This document shows positions 45,337 through 57,800 of a stretch of DNA of 64,000 nucleotides, piece after piece (within the stretch, counting starts at the first letter, position 1; every line of letters starts with the position of its first letter). This DNA is from Peronospora farinosa. Its lineage: Eukaryota > Oomycota > Peronosporomycetes > Peronosporales > Peronosporaceae. Where the stretch lies: contig CANTFK010000994.1 in NCBI GenBank assembly GCA_947646735.1, forward strand, positions 682,001 to 746,000. The letters are read 5' to 3'. Position numbers and translations under genes: made by a program. Under the pieces are notes generated by a model. That model did not search any database. It saw only the letters and a program-made list of their open reading frames with translations, and had not been told where the DNA came from.

Positions 45337-47890
45337 ATGGATCGCATTTCTCATCTTCGTCTTGTGCCATTTATCCACTCTACGTCTATGACTACTAGCG
45401 TTGTCGATGAGCGCTTATCGCTATTGCATCCACATGTCTCAAGACGAATTGGACGACGTACGCGACTCCTTATAAGTGGCTTGGTACTACTGTTGTTGTT
45501 TGCAGGAGGTGTCGCGTGCGTTGCCATTGTCTTGCGTCTCTTCCGAGGTGCTACTACACTCCCAATTATAATGAGACCGCTGGTATTTTCCGAAGAGGTC
45601 AAAAAAAAACCGGTATTCAAAAGGGTTTTGGTCCCCAAACCTTTGACTGACTGTATGGAAATGTTTGTCACAGTTTGATGCAATTGTCATTGGTGGAGGA
45701 CCGGCAGGATCAGTGGTAGCGAAACTGCTGAGTGATGATCCATGGCGACGCGTGTTGCTGATTGAAGCAGGGAACGCGTCCCAAAAACAGCTGGGGGGCA
45801 AGGTGTGTGCACCACAGAATGATGGTCATGGGGGTAGGGGAAAAGGCATTGATTTACGTTAATTTTGTCCATGCCAGAATGCCATTCAGTCACGATTCAA
45901 TGCAAAACAATTGACACCTTTTGATGTGCCGTTCTATTGGACAAATGTGGCCAATACACCCCAAGTGCATTGGGCGTATCCAGATGTTAATGTAGCCAAA
46001 GCATTAGGAGGATGTGGGATTCATAATGCCATGCTTTACGGTACGTGAAGTTGCAAGGAAGAAGATGAAGAGCGAGTTTCATTTACGTTTAATGCTGTTT
46101 GTTTGATTCCGATCCATGTAGTACGAGCTTTACCATCGGATTTAGATAGTTGGCAACTGGAAAAATGGTCTTGGGAAGAAGCACTGGCAATTTACATGGC
46201 TATTGAGGACTTTGATGGACCAAATTCAAGTTACCACAGCACAAAAGGATTTGTCCGTACGAGTCCACCAGCATACAAGACAAATTTTTCCAAAGAGTTT
46301 ATTGAAGCATGTGAGCAAGTAGGAATCCCACGGACGATGGATTTTAATAAACCTGGTGGACGATTTGGTGCTGGGTATTATCATTTTAATACCCGGGACG
46401 GGGTACGTGAGAGCGCTGCCAATACGTTTCTTGGACCAATACTGGATAGCAATACGGGAGAATCTACACGAAGTAACTTTCGTTTGATGCTGGATACGAC
46501 CGTCACGGTACGTACATGTCGTGTTCATCATGTTTCTATCGATCTAACACTGCAGTTGTTGGCTTGGTTAGAGAATTAAAATCAATGAGAAAAACGTGAC
46601 CGAAGGAGTCGAAGTGCGCTACGGAAACGGTACAGTACAGATCATACGACTGGCAGAGCATGGTGAAATCATTGTCACAGCTGGTGCGATAAATACGCCC
46701 AAAATTTTGATGCTTTCTGGGCTTGGACATCGTGATACGCTCAAGAAGGCTGGTTTGCCTCTGAAGAAGCACTTGCCACAGGTAGGCATGAATCTGCAGG
46801 ACCACCCTGTCGTAGGAATGACATTTGAGTGCAAGATCTCAAAAGCTATTGATCTCAAGTAAGTGTGTTTCTGATTATCTTTGCGGCAGCGGGTACCGGA
46901 TCTTGACGGTTGTGCTATTGAAATTGAAATTGAAGGGCGAAACTCGACTCGTACTTCGTGGCTACTAACACCAAGGGTTCTAATTCATCCCGCTTCGGAC
47001 CTTTTGGCTCTGCCGGCCTTAGTGCTGGGGCATTTCTTATTCCTCCCGGCGGGACGCTACCTGAAATTCAGCTCTCGCTGTTCCCCCGTAATTCTGAACC
47101 GCACATGTCCAAGAGCGCTACACTTGATTATGCCACAGAGGTTGTCATCACGATTGCACTACTGCACCCGCTAGCCCGTAATCGTGTGGTACTCATTCGC
47201 GATGACGTCGATTCGGTCGACGACAACAAAAGCGACGACTATTTGATCCCACGTGTCGTCTCGGAAGTGCCAGAGAGTAAGCCCGAACACCTCAAAGCGG
47301 GCGATGTATGGAAAATTTCCTGGGCAATTGGTGTGGTTCGAGATATTACATCGAAGCTAGGTAAGCATGAGTGTGATTGTCGACGAACCAATACCCAAGC
47401 ACACGACGCTGATCGCGTTTTTTGATTTTTGTGCATAACAGCTGAGAAGGGTCTCATCGGACGTGAAATCGCCCCAGGTATCGATATCACCTCTTCAAAA
47501 GGTATGCTTCATATGTTTCTTGAAAGTTGCCAGCAACGAATTTATCTTATCGTACTTTGCGTTCGTGGTACAGACTTGGACAATTGGGTGTTTAACTCTG
47601 TATTTCGCAACTCACACTGGGTTGGTAGTGCGTCCATGGGAAGCACTGAGGACGAAGGTGTTGTGGATAATCACTTGCGCGTCTTTGGAATCAAAAATCT
47701 CCGCGTGGCCGACGCTTCTGCTATTCCACGCATTCCAAATGGCAACGTCCACTCCTCCGTGGTTATGGTAGCCTACCGCGCCGCGCAGATTCTGCGTGAA
47801 GACGAAGCAGAATATCGGCAACGACATGCCTCACAGACAGCACAGGATACGTCTGCTACTTCAAGTACGAACAGCGAGAGCAAGCTTTGA
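45337..47890 (+). CDS. Membrane-anchored GMC (FAD) oxidoreductase
   Basis: Eight exons were joined in frame: 45337-45612, 45674-45802, 45878-46040, 46122-46507, 46572-46858, 46936-47360, 47442-47501 and 47574-47890, for 680 aa. A signal-anchor helix (LLISGLVLLLLFAGGVACVA) precedes the FAD-binding FDAIVIGGGPAGSVVAKLL at about residues 93-111 and a second GMC block (GGCGIHNAMLY). The substrate-side signatures follow: GAINTPKILMLSGLG, and near the end the catalytic His in NSHWVGS and His in GNVHSSVVMVAY. The family oxidises alcohols, choline or sugars and passes electrons to oxygen or quinones. The substrate is not evident. The anchor suggests a secretory or surface location. Introns are 58-81 nt. 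The second exon-to-intron boundary near 45612 was chosen because it restores the FAD motif. Confidence 0.87.
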
Positions 47891-48245
47891 CCGCGAGTTA
47901 TACGAAAAAAGGAAATTGGCGATGTCTTTGTTCGAAGCACCTTGTTACAGGGTGAGTGTTGAATTTTCTCTAGCATCTGTGAGAACATCACGATAGCAGC
48001 ATCGACAATACGAAAGCTGCGAGCTGTTAATACTCTCCAGATGCAGGACCTGTAGCAACGCATCGTCGTTTTTGTCATCAACATGACCATGAGCTGCAGC
48101 TTGATCCACTTCTTTTGTATATCCACTGGCAATATCCATTTCCTATCCACAGGCAAAATATCCATTCCATATCCATTGGACTGTATCCATGGTACGTGGT
48201 CCACACCAACCCATCCGTCTTATCCCTACCAACTCGTCGAAATAT
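47891..48245. other. Intergenic region before the GPHR gene
   Basis: About 355 bp. It contains a direct repeat of ATATCCAYT-like text (48118-48190, four to five imperfect copies of TATCCA). An in-frame ATG at 48189 could extend the next protein by 19 residues, but the ATG at 48246 fits family N-termini better. Confidence 0.55.
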
Positions 48246-49924
48246 ATGACGCACTTGTCGCTCGTGGCGGCTTTAAAGACATTGCCAGTCTCCGACACGG
48301 TCGTTTCCATCACAAGTTGGTTCCTCATCTTTCTTTTTTCTCGCTTGTTCTTTTCCTCGTGGCTTTTTCGTGATTATACAGTCCGTAGTGCCCTAACACC
48401 ACTGCTTTTTACAACATCGCTGACCTTTTCTCTCAGTCTTTTTCAAATGGTTTTGTTTGAAATGACGGATATTCTGGACGTTACAAGTCGTCAATGGATT
48501 TTACGAGTGGATCTGATTGTCATGACGTATTTAATTGTGGTGATTCTACCATTTTCGCTCTTTTATGAGCTTGCAAAGGAGTATTTTGGTGTGAAGACAA
48601 GAAAAGCTTGTGTCATGGCCATGGGGATGTTGGTTTTGTACCTTTATGGCTTTTATAAGCTTGGAGATGTAATGGAACAGGATTTACCCAATCAATCAGT
48701 TGAAGGTGAGTGGCATGGTGCAATTTAGAGTGAAATGGGAGCTCCAGAAGACGAGATATGACTTGATTTGATTTGTGATTGGGAGACTGATTGGTTTGTT
48801 GTTGTTACTTGCTGCTGCTGCTGCTGGTGCTGCTGCTGCAGCCTTGTTTTCTATCAGGAACTTTGTAAGTCGAGTGAGTTTGCTGGGTGTCGTCTTTATG
48901 GCGTTGCTGTCGGGTTTTGGAGCTGTTAATTGTCCCTACGAGTACATGACGTTCTTTTGGCGTCGAGTTGCGGAGGAGGACATTGAGTTTCTGGAGAAGC
49001 GAGTGAGGCATAATCTCGACATTTTAATAGCAAAGAAAAAGCGGTTGACACTTGAGCTGAGAGCGTCGGCGAGACGACAGGATGAGGCGGTGGCAGGTGG
49101 AAGCAAAAAGGGATCGTTGTTCTCGTGGGCATTTGGCTTCTGGTCGTCCAGCAAGAACGATACGACGTACATAAAGGGGTTGAAAGCCGAGATCTTGACA
49201 CTGGAAAGTCTTGGGCGCGAGCTGTTTTTGGAAGTGAATGATCTTCGAGATGCACAGGCTAGATCATTGCGTGCAAGCACGTTGCGAGGCCGTGTGTTCA
49301 ACTTCTTCGGCTACGCGATGTCGGTCTTCTGTATGTATAAAATGGTAATGAGTACTGTAAATGTGATCTTTCGAAGAAACCGTGACAAGGACCCGATCAC
49401 TGATGTTGTGGAAAAGCTGTTGTACATCTGGCCGTCGTTGGCGATGCAGCTGAATATCCGCTTCGTATCAGAAATAGCCTCACTCGGCTTTGTCGGAATT
49501 CTCGTTTTCACCCAGACACGAGGCTTCCTGGTGGCGTTGCTGAAGTTTTTCCGCACTTATTCGAGCACCGTATCCTCGAACAGCGTTGTGCTCTGGCTGG
49601 CACACCTCATGGGGATGTACTTTGTCTCGTCCTTTGTCCTCATGCGAATGAATCTCAGTTCGCTGCACCGGTACGGCATTGAGCTGATCGACCAAACACG
49701 GTTGCTCATAGTCTAATGGTTATTTCGTGTGCTTTTGTGCTTGATACAGGCAACGAATTGACGAAGTGCTGGGCGAAATTGAGTTTAACGTGTTCCATCG
49801 GTATTTCGACATGATGTTCGTGGTGAGTGCCTCATGGAGTCTCGGGATGTTGGCACTAACAAAATTTTCCAAGGCCTCGCGCACAGCCATCAATGATTAT
49901 GACGCTCACGACAAGTTTCCGTAA
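48246..49924 (+). CDS. Golgi pH regulator homologue (GPHR/GPR89)
   Basis: Three exons, 48246-48705, 48842-49670 and 49750-49924, give 487 aa. The family landmark LLGVVFMALLSGFGAVNCPY follows the first intron. N-terminal helices (residues about 14-140), a charged central loop with coiled-coil character (LEKRVRHNLDILIAKKKRLT to about residue 285), and C-terminal helices closing with VLGEIEFNVFHRYFDMMFVV all match GPHR, a multi-pass anion channel of the Golgi that sets luminal pH. Intron 1 ends in a (GCT)n run that supplies the acceptor CAG. Reading through it would give a spurious polyalanine. It converges on the SNAPC3-like gene 110 bp away. Confidence 0.88.
48808..48841 (+). repeat. (GCT)n microsatellite at the end of GPHR intron 1
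   Basis: Eleven imperfect GCT triplets (GCTGCTGCTG... with one GGT) run into the 3' splice site CAG at 48839-48841. Length changes here would alter the acceptor tract. Confidence 0.85.
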
Positions 49925-50033
49925 TGAAACTCTTTCGAGCTCGATACAGGTAGGTAAGAAGTGTAGGTGCGTTGAGTGGAGTCACTTAATTATAATTTTG
50001 GTGAAGGCAAATACGAATCGGGTCAGACCAGTT

Positions 50034-51480
50034 CTAGTCCTGAACGAAAGGAAAGCTCAAGAAGTCGTTGTAAAGCAGGTTCCCATTGGCGTCGTAGTGG
50101 GCAGCACGGTAGCAACGGTCGCAAAAGAACATAGGATCTACCACTGCGAGACGGTCGCCATAGCACACAAACTTGGCGCTGTAGTGTTGGCAGATCAAAC
50201 AGTTGCGAAGCGCGCGATTCAGCGAGTTGGGTAGTCGCAACGGGAAAAAGCCATCCTTTTTTGGCGAGTCGAACTCATGCGGCAAACGTGCATCTCGAAG
50301 CCGCAACAAGTGTTCACACTCTCCCTGGTGAATATATACCCCTGGCACGTCTACATACAACTCCAGATCAGCAAAAGTTGACGTGTGAAGGCTACAAGCC
50401 ATGCGATCATCGTCAGGAAAGACACCAAACTTGGTCTGACGCTCCGGCTTTGCTTTGATCCAGCGAACAATTTGTTTCGAGTAGTCCAGAGTCCCCGGAA
50501 TGCGTCGATCCACGAAAAACTTTCGACTAAAGTACACAAGCTTGGACGCTTTCGCGTGCTCGCTTAACCTTTCGTCATTAGCACACGCAATAAGATCTAC
50601 TAGCTCAGAAATTCGTTGCGATCTTCGTACAAGGAACGATTGAGTCCTTGCTGGGTCTTTGCTCGGATGAAGCACATCAAACCATAAAATCAAGTCCTTA
50701 TCCTGTATAGCATCATGTGTCTTGACCATTTCCATCTTCTCTGTCTTTTCCTGTTCATGCACATTGGACATTGGCCGCGCAAACTCAAAACTCAGTGCCG
50801 TCACTGTATCCGCGACTGACCTCTTCTGTGTCAATCGTCTCTTTTTAATTTTGAGCGTGTTCACAAACTTCTGTAGTCGTTCACTCGGTATTCTCTCAGC
50901 TCTCAACGCTTCAATATCCGCCAATTCTTTGAAAACACCTTCAAACCTCACTCGTTCCTCTTGTAATTCTCTCTGCATCTTTTTCCGTTCTCTCTTTTGT
51001 CGAGTCAATGCAGCAACAGCCGATTTCTCCTTTGCTACCACAGCTGCTCGATCCGTCACTTTTGTCTCTTCTTCTTCTTCCGATTCCGTACGAACCTCTT
51101 TCTTCTTCTTCTTCTTCTTCTTCTTCTTCAATTGTAGTATTCCCTATTCCATCCGGTTGCAACGCTAATGCAGCAATTCGATGGTATTTCTTGACTCGTT
51201 CAGAATAGGGTAATGCTTGATCCGTTAAGGCCGAGTCTCCTTCATTCCATCGTCTTAAAGCACGATAAATACCATTATCGACTGCTTTTTCTAATGGTAA
51301 TAGTACAATATCATCAACATTGATATCAATGGCGCTAAAATCTTCATCGTCTCGAGGCACAAGTGACGGAAAGAGCGCTTCAAAGTCCATTGGCTCGTCG
51401 TAGCCAATGGATTCAATCAATTTTAAAAGGGGATTTAATCGACTTGTCGTAATGACATAAACAGGACAATGTTGAAGTTG
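50034..51480 (-). pseudogene. SNAPC3 (snRNA-activating complex subunit 3) homologue, frame-broken at a GAA repeat
   Basis: Two overlapping minus-strand frames make one protein. The N-terminal part (ending near 51100; MDFEALFPSLVPRDDEDFSA, AVDNGIYRALRRWN) meets a polyglutamate run, and the C-terminal part (50034 to about 51100) resumes one frame over with EVRTESEEEEETKVTDRAAV. The C-terminal half carries the SNAPC3 zinc-binding block: CLICQHYSAKF, then CDRCYRAAHYDANGN, then a final PFVQD. SNAPC3 helps RNA polymerase II and III transcribe snRNA genes. One extra T (plus strand, 51099-51101) at the repeat edge breaks the frame, and this may be a sequencing or strain artefact. Open sequence without ATG extends to about 51480, so the true start is unresolved. 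Confidence 0.75.
51099..51129 (-). repeat. (GAA)10 microsatellite in the SNAPC3-like gene
   Basis: Ten TTC triplets on the plus strand (51100-51129) encode polyglutamate on the minus strand. The triplet run ends with TTT instead of TT at 51099-51101, which shifts the frame. Confidence 0.9.
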
Positions 51481-51856
51481 CTGTTCCAGTAGGACATCGG
51501 AACCGATAACCAGTCAATTACAGGACAGAGCGTTCAATTGAAGCTGTCGCTTCAACACGACCAATTTGGCACTACAGTGTATTTTTTAGGCATGCATGAA
51601 CCAACGGAATCGTGTTTCCTCAGACCATGTGACTTGTTTTTCAAGCAAAAAGTATTTTTAGAGCTTGCGAGGGTGTTTCAAAAACGTCGCTGGGTAAAAA
51701 TACACAATCTGGTCGACTAGAACGCCCCTACGCGTGCACTGTAGATAACCACATTGATCGATCGCATTGTCCTAGCAGCTTGCATCGCTAGATTTAACCG
51801 ACGTTACGTATTTTTTTGATCTAGTCAAGTTGCATCACGCCCATCCTGCAAGCAGT
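51481..51856. other. Intergenic and leader region before the P4-ATPase/cyclase gene
   Basis: About 375 bp with no gene recognised. It must hold the promoters of the divergent SNAPC3-like and P4-ATPase/cyclase genes. The short open stretch 51538-51720 shows no motif. Confidence 0.6.
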
Positions 51857-54800
51857 ATGGCGTCTTCACCACATCCGAAAGTCTACCCGTCGGAAATCAG
51901 GAATGTTGCTGCATCGACGAGCAATGTGACTTTGGTGTCTCAAAAACACGATACGATCTCATCTGCAGACTCAGTCGGGACATCCCACGATAGCAATGTC
52001 TTGTCACGCAATAAGCCAGGATGGTGTGCCAGGACATTACGTCGGAATCGAGTTGAGGACCATGCAAGAGATTCCACAAACACTGATGATAATAGTGACG
52101 ACTCAGAGGAACTTTGCAAGACTCGGCTCTTGTTTGTGAACAATGTTCGGCGGACGATGGAGTACGCCGCATACATGCAGAAACATCATCACGCAGACCC
52201 GTACTGGACCAACACTGTCTGTTCTTCCAAGTACACAGCGTTCAACTTTCTACCCAAGTCATTGTTCGAGCAGTTCCGTCGCGTGGCTAATTTCTACTTC
52301 CTCATTATCTCTCTCCTGCAACTGTGCACCAAGTTATCACCTACGAACGAGTATTCGACGATTGGACCCTTGACCATTGTATTGATCGCTACGATGATCA
52401 AAGAAGGGCTTGAGGATCGTGCACGGCATCGACAAGATTGGACGGTAAACCACGGAAAGGTTGAAACACTTGATGATGCAGAAGGAAGACGCAAAACGCA
52501 AGACACTAGAGGTCATGTCGGAGGATTCCGACCAACGTTTTGGAAAAACTTACGAGTCGGTCATTTGATCAAGATCTACGATCACGAACAGGTACCTGCA
52601 GATATTGTGCTCTTATTTTCAAGCCACGAGACTGGAGAGGTCATGTGCGAGACGGCCAGTCTTGATGGCGAGTCCAATCTCAAAGTTCGTCACTGTATCA
52701 AGTGGAACCGTCTTGTCCCTCATGAACCAAACGAGTTTGGCGATACGATTCATGGGGAGGTTCGTTGTGAAGCACCGAATAAACGACTGTACAACTTTGA
52801 CGGTGTTCTAAGACTATCTCGTGTCAAAGTGCAGGCGTTTGATGAACCTCAAAGACTGGCAAAGGATCAAGAATCAACGCATGAGACGGAAGAAATGTCG
52901 ATTACGATTGAGAATGTTCTACTCCGAGGAATGAAGCTTTGCAACACGAAATGGGTCATTGGTGTTGTCGTTGGCGGAGGAAATGACACGAAGCTCATGC
53001 AAAACATGAAGGCGATTCCATCCAAGTTTAGTCGTTTGGATCGTATCGCGAATCGCTGCATCTTCCTCATCTTTGCCGTACTATTTTGCATCTGCTGCTT
53101 CAGTTCCATTCAAGCATTGTTGTTAGCGACGAGAGTGCACAAGAAAACTAGTTTCACAACGACATATTTTGCTGTAACCAAGTCGACTCTCGCCTACTTT
53201 CTAGAAGCTTGGATAACGCATTTGATCCTCTACAACAACATGGTGCCGATATCACTCTACATCAGTTTGGAAGTGGTGAAATGGTATCAAGCGCGGCGAA
53301 TTGAACGTGACCCGAAGATGCGGTGCTCGATCACTGGTCGTGGTGTTACTGCACGCACTTCAAATGTGAATGAAGACCTTGGACAGATCAAATACATCTT
53401 TAGCGACAAAACGGGAACGTTGACGAAGAATCAAATGCTTTTTAAAGTGTGCAGTATTGGTGGAGTCATCTTTGATTCATCGAATATGCATCTTCGTCGG
53501 ACAGCACAAGACATTCACGATGATCTGAGAGAAGAGAATGACATGATGCTCAAGTTTGGTGCAGTGATTGGTGCCAACCGAGAAGGAACTGCAAATAAAA
53601 GACAGCCATCGAGTTATGTATCGGTCGTCGACAAGGATGTTCGAACACACTCTCAGCTGATAGAGTTTATGAAGAGCCCTTCTGGATTGTCAACGAAAGA
53701 TAAGCTTGCAGTGGAGTTGGCTCGACCGTTCTTTCGATGTCTACTGCTTTGTCATTCTGCCTCAGTGTCGATTGAAAAACCAAATGATCAGACTCATGAA
53801 CGCAGTGTAACTGGTCGAACATCAACTGACAATGCCGAAGGAAGTGGAAGTCAACGTCAAGATGGTGAAGTCAATTCTTCCATGAGTCAATCAACCGAAG
53901 CTACAGACGCATTTTCATTCCTTAGAAACGACCGCAAGTTTTTCGGTTCTTCACCCGACGAAGTAGCCCTCCTCAATGCTGCCCTGGAATTTGATTGTGT
54001 GTATGAACGACGTGACGGAGATGTCATTCACATTCGTTTGTTTGGCAAACCCGAATCATATCAACTGCTTGCATTGAATGAATTCGACAGTACGCGAAAG
54101 TGTATGTCCGTCGTCGTAAAGAGACTACATCAAGATGAGTCGGAAGTGAGCTTGGCGAATTCAATGCACACACAAACACGTGACAGCTTGGGGTATTCCG
54201 ATTCTTCCGAAACGGATGTCGATAGATTGAGCAATGACTCGGAACCGGACGATCATGAGATCCTGGTCTTTTCTAAGGGTGCAGATACTGTCATGTTTGC
54301 TAATGCACACAAGGATGAAGATATCAGTAAGTTTGCATTGCATGTGCATTACTTTGCAGCCATGGCATTACGTACCTTGTTACTTGGATACCGTACGTTA
54401 TCAAGTACAGAGTATCATACGTGGAAGTACCAGTTTGACGCAGCAAAGAAGGCTGTGTCTAACCGAGAACAGCAATGTGAAGAAGTAGCAAAACAAATTG
54501 AAAAGTCCAGCAAACTCCTTGGCGCCACAGGTGTTGAGGATGTGCTTCAGGATGGCGTTCGAGAATGCATTTCTCAATTGTCACTTGGAGGAATCAATAT
54601 CTGGATGCTCACGGGAGATAAGGACGAAACTGCAATCTCAGTCGCGCACATGTGTGGACTCATTGGTCCCAAGAGCAAAATCATCATCATCAAGGGCAAG
54701 AACAAGCAAGACTGTCTCGATGAAATTGCAAAGGCTCGACGAAAGCTGAAGCGAGACGGTGTGTGGGTCCCCGGAGTAGCTTCTCAGGACATCTCGCTGG

Positions 54801-57800
54801 TAATTAACGGAGAAGCATTGGAATACTTGCTTGCGGACGCACTACTTTCCAGCTCGCAAGCATTGTACGTCAATGCCGATTATCACGTGACTCCCAATTC
54901 TATCCAAGCGAGTCACTCAGACTCAACCTTTAGCCACAACGATACCTTGGACGGGCTAGGAAACGAACACGATTCAAGTCAAAGTGAATCGATGTCTTCG
55001 AAGCTGGTTGATGATGTGCCGATTCCAGCAATTTTGAATACTCGAGCCGGATCATCTCGCACGTGGATCACGGATACCAATGATACCGTTCAATTGGCAC
55101 ACGAGTTGTTTCAAGAGCTTGCATCTCAGTGTAGAACAGTGGTTGCTTGTCGGCTTAGCCCCATGCAAAAGGCTCAAGTGGTAAGTTTGATGAAGGCAGC
55201 ACCTGGCTCACCACTCACGCTTGCTGTAGGAGACGGAGGCAATGATGTCAGCATGATTCAAGAAGCTCACGTTGGCGTCGGCATTTACGGACATGAAGGA
55301 ATGCAGGCAGTCCGTGCTGCTGATTTTGCTATTGTCACGTTTCTTCATCTCTCTCGACTTTTACTTGTGCATGGACGTTGGAACCATCTTCGAGTTGCTC
55401 GGGTTATCTTGTTCTCGTTTTACAAGAACATGGCGTTGATAATGACGTTGTTCTTGTACTCTTTTTACAACGGGTTCTCGGGGCAAACATTGTACGAGTC
55501 TTACTTGATGGTTGGATGGAATGTGCTGTACACTGTCTTGCCGATTTTCGTGCTTGGAATCCTTGATGAAGACATTCGAGATCGTGCTGTGCTTCGATAT
55601 CCGTTTGTGTATCGAAGTTGTCTCAAGAAAAGCGAGCTAAGTATTCAAGGACTCGGTATCTGGATCGCAAACGCGCTGTTTCATTCGTGTCTGGTCTGTT
55701 TTGTGGTGTTGAAAACGATGGACGGGGTATCGTCAAAGTATAGTCATGCTAACGGCCTTTTCCCCGATGGGACTGCTGTCTACGGAGCACTGATCATCAC
55801 TGTAACTTTGAAAGCTTCTCTCCACATGCAATGCTTGTATCGCTGGACTCGAGCTCACTACATCTCTTTACTTGGAGGGTTTGGAATGTACATTTTGTTT
55901 GTGGTGACATACTCGCAAGCGTACCGAATGTTTCCAGGTTTCGACGTGTTTCGTGATTTCGAAGGTCTTGCACCGATACTTTTTTCCGAGATGCTGTACT
56001 GGAACCTCTTGTTCTTTACATCTATCACGTGCCTCTGTGCTGACCTGGCTGTCATGTATCTGAAGAAGATGTATTTGCCTTCAAGCAACGACATCATCCT
56101 TGAGATTGATAGTGGACTTGGTGATCTTCCTGCCGTACTTGTTCGCAATGCCGATAGATCCACTGGCAACATCCATGCAACAAAACTCATCTACAGTTCG
56201 TCCGATCGATCGGATGATGGAAGCTATGCAGGAGGTGGGAGTGCAGCTGGAAGTGCTCGCTCGTCAAACGGAAAATGGACACCATCGCTTCTCGAAGGCG
56301 AGTGGAGTCAACAGTTTCGTGATTTCGACCAACCTTCCGAGCACGATGAATTGTCGAAACAACTCGTCTTGATACAGCGTGATCTTTCTCAGGAGATCGG
56401 ACACCCGGACCCTTTCATGCAGGAAGATGATGTACACAGCTCACGAGCATTACGGGTGCAACCACCCATTCACCCTTTGACACTGGAATTTATGGGCGAG
56501 GAACATCAACGTCTTGAAATGGAATACGAGATTACGTTTGCCTTTCGTGAGCGCAGTCGTGTCATGCTATGCTTGAAGGTTATGGCGTTCATGATTCCCC
56601 TTTACGCCGTTTACGAATTGTTCTGGGAAGAGGAATCGATGTACATTTGGATTCGCGTGAGCTACTTCGTGTGCGACTTGTTGTTCATGCGCTTTGTCCG
56701 TACCAAGTACTTTGTTCAACACTACCAAATTGCGATTCTGCTGCCTTACTGCATCGTTGGTATGGTCCTTACGCTGACAATCTCAGATACAGGCAAATTC
56801 GCTGCAGCTCTTTATCCAGTTGGGCTTTTCGTGGTCATCCGCGTAAAGTTTCTCTACGCATTGCTGCTCTCGATGTATAACTTTGCCTTCTACATGCTGG
56901 CGGAACGATTGTGCTCAATGAATTATAGCAACGGTGTTGATATGTCCGATCTGATGCTCTTCGCCCTCTACTTGATGCTCGTGATTATCTTTGGAGCATA
57001 CGCGTGCTACTCGCTTCAGATCACCATGCGACGAGATTTCCTTCAGAGTCGATCACTCCTCATTGAACAGAAGCGTTCAACTCAAATTCTCCAGAATATG
57101 CTGCCCGAACACATTGTTCAACGCATGCAAAAGGGTGACACGTTGATAAGTGAAGACGAACAGGATGTGACGATCCTATTTTGTGATATCGCTGACTTTG
57201 CTTCCTTCGTAAACCGCTTCAGCCCCACAGAAGTCGTTTCTCTTCTCGATCGAGTGTACTCACTCTTTGATCAAATTTGCCAGAAACATGATGTTCGTAA
57301 GATGGAAACGGTTGGCAAAACTTACATGGCTTGTGCTGGTTTACAAGGCAAAGATCGAGGCAGAGAAGCAGCACTTCGTGCTGTATCAATGGCATTGGAT
57401 ATGTTGACCTGTCTTGAGAAATGTCGTGCATCGAATGGCAATGGCATAAAGCTTCGTATCGGAATTCATTCGGGTCGTGTTGTGAGTGGACTGGTAGGCA
57501 TCAAGAAGCAGCAATTCTCGTTGTTTGGTGACACTGTAAACACGGCATCGCGCATGCAGTCGACAGGTGTAACTGGACGGTGTCAAATCTCTCACGTTAC
57601 GTACACGAAGCTTGTTAAGCATTTCACGTTTGAAGAACGGCAAATTGATGTAAAGGGTAAAGGAAGCATGAAAGCGTACCTGGTAGGCGAACCGATTTCA
57701 CAAGTAGCACAAATGTCATGTGTCGGTCAGTTGGAGCTCACTTCTGAGCATGACTTGGTCTCGATGCCGTCGTTGGCAGTAAACGTAAGCTGCCCATTTG

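Noticed and set aside
48775..48841. Start codon at 48775 with a polyalanine stretch for the GPHR protein
   Set aside because: It begins with GTG inside an intron; splicing from 48705 to 48842 restores the family sequence without the alanines.
51830..51856. Upstream start at 51830 for the ATPase/cyclase
   Set aside because: It is a TTG codon; the first ATG in frame is at 51857.
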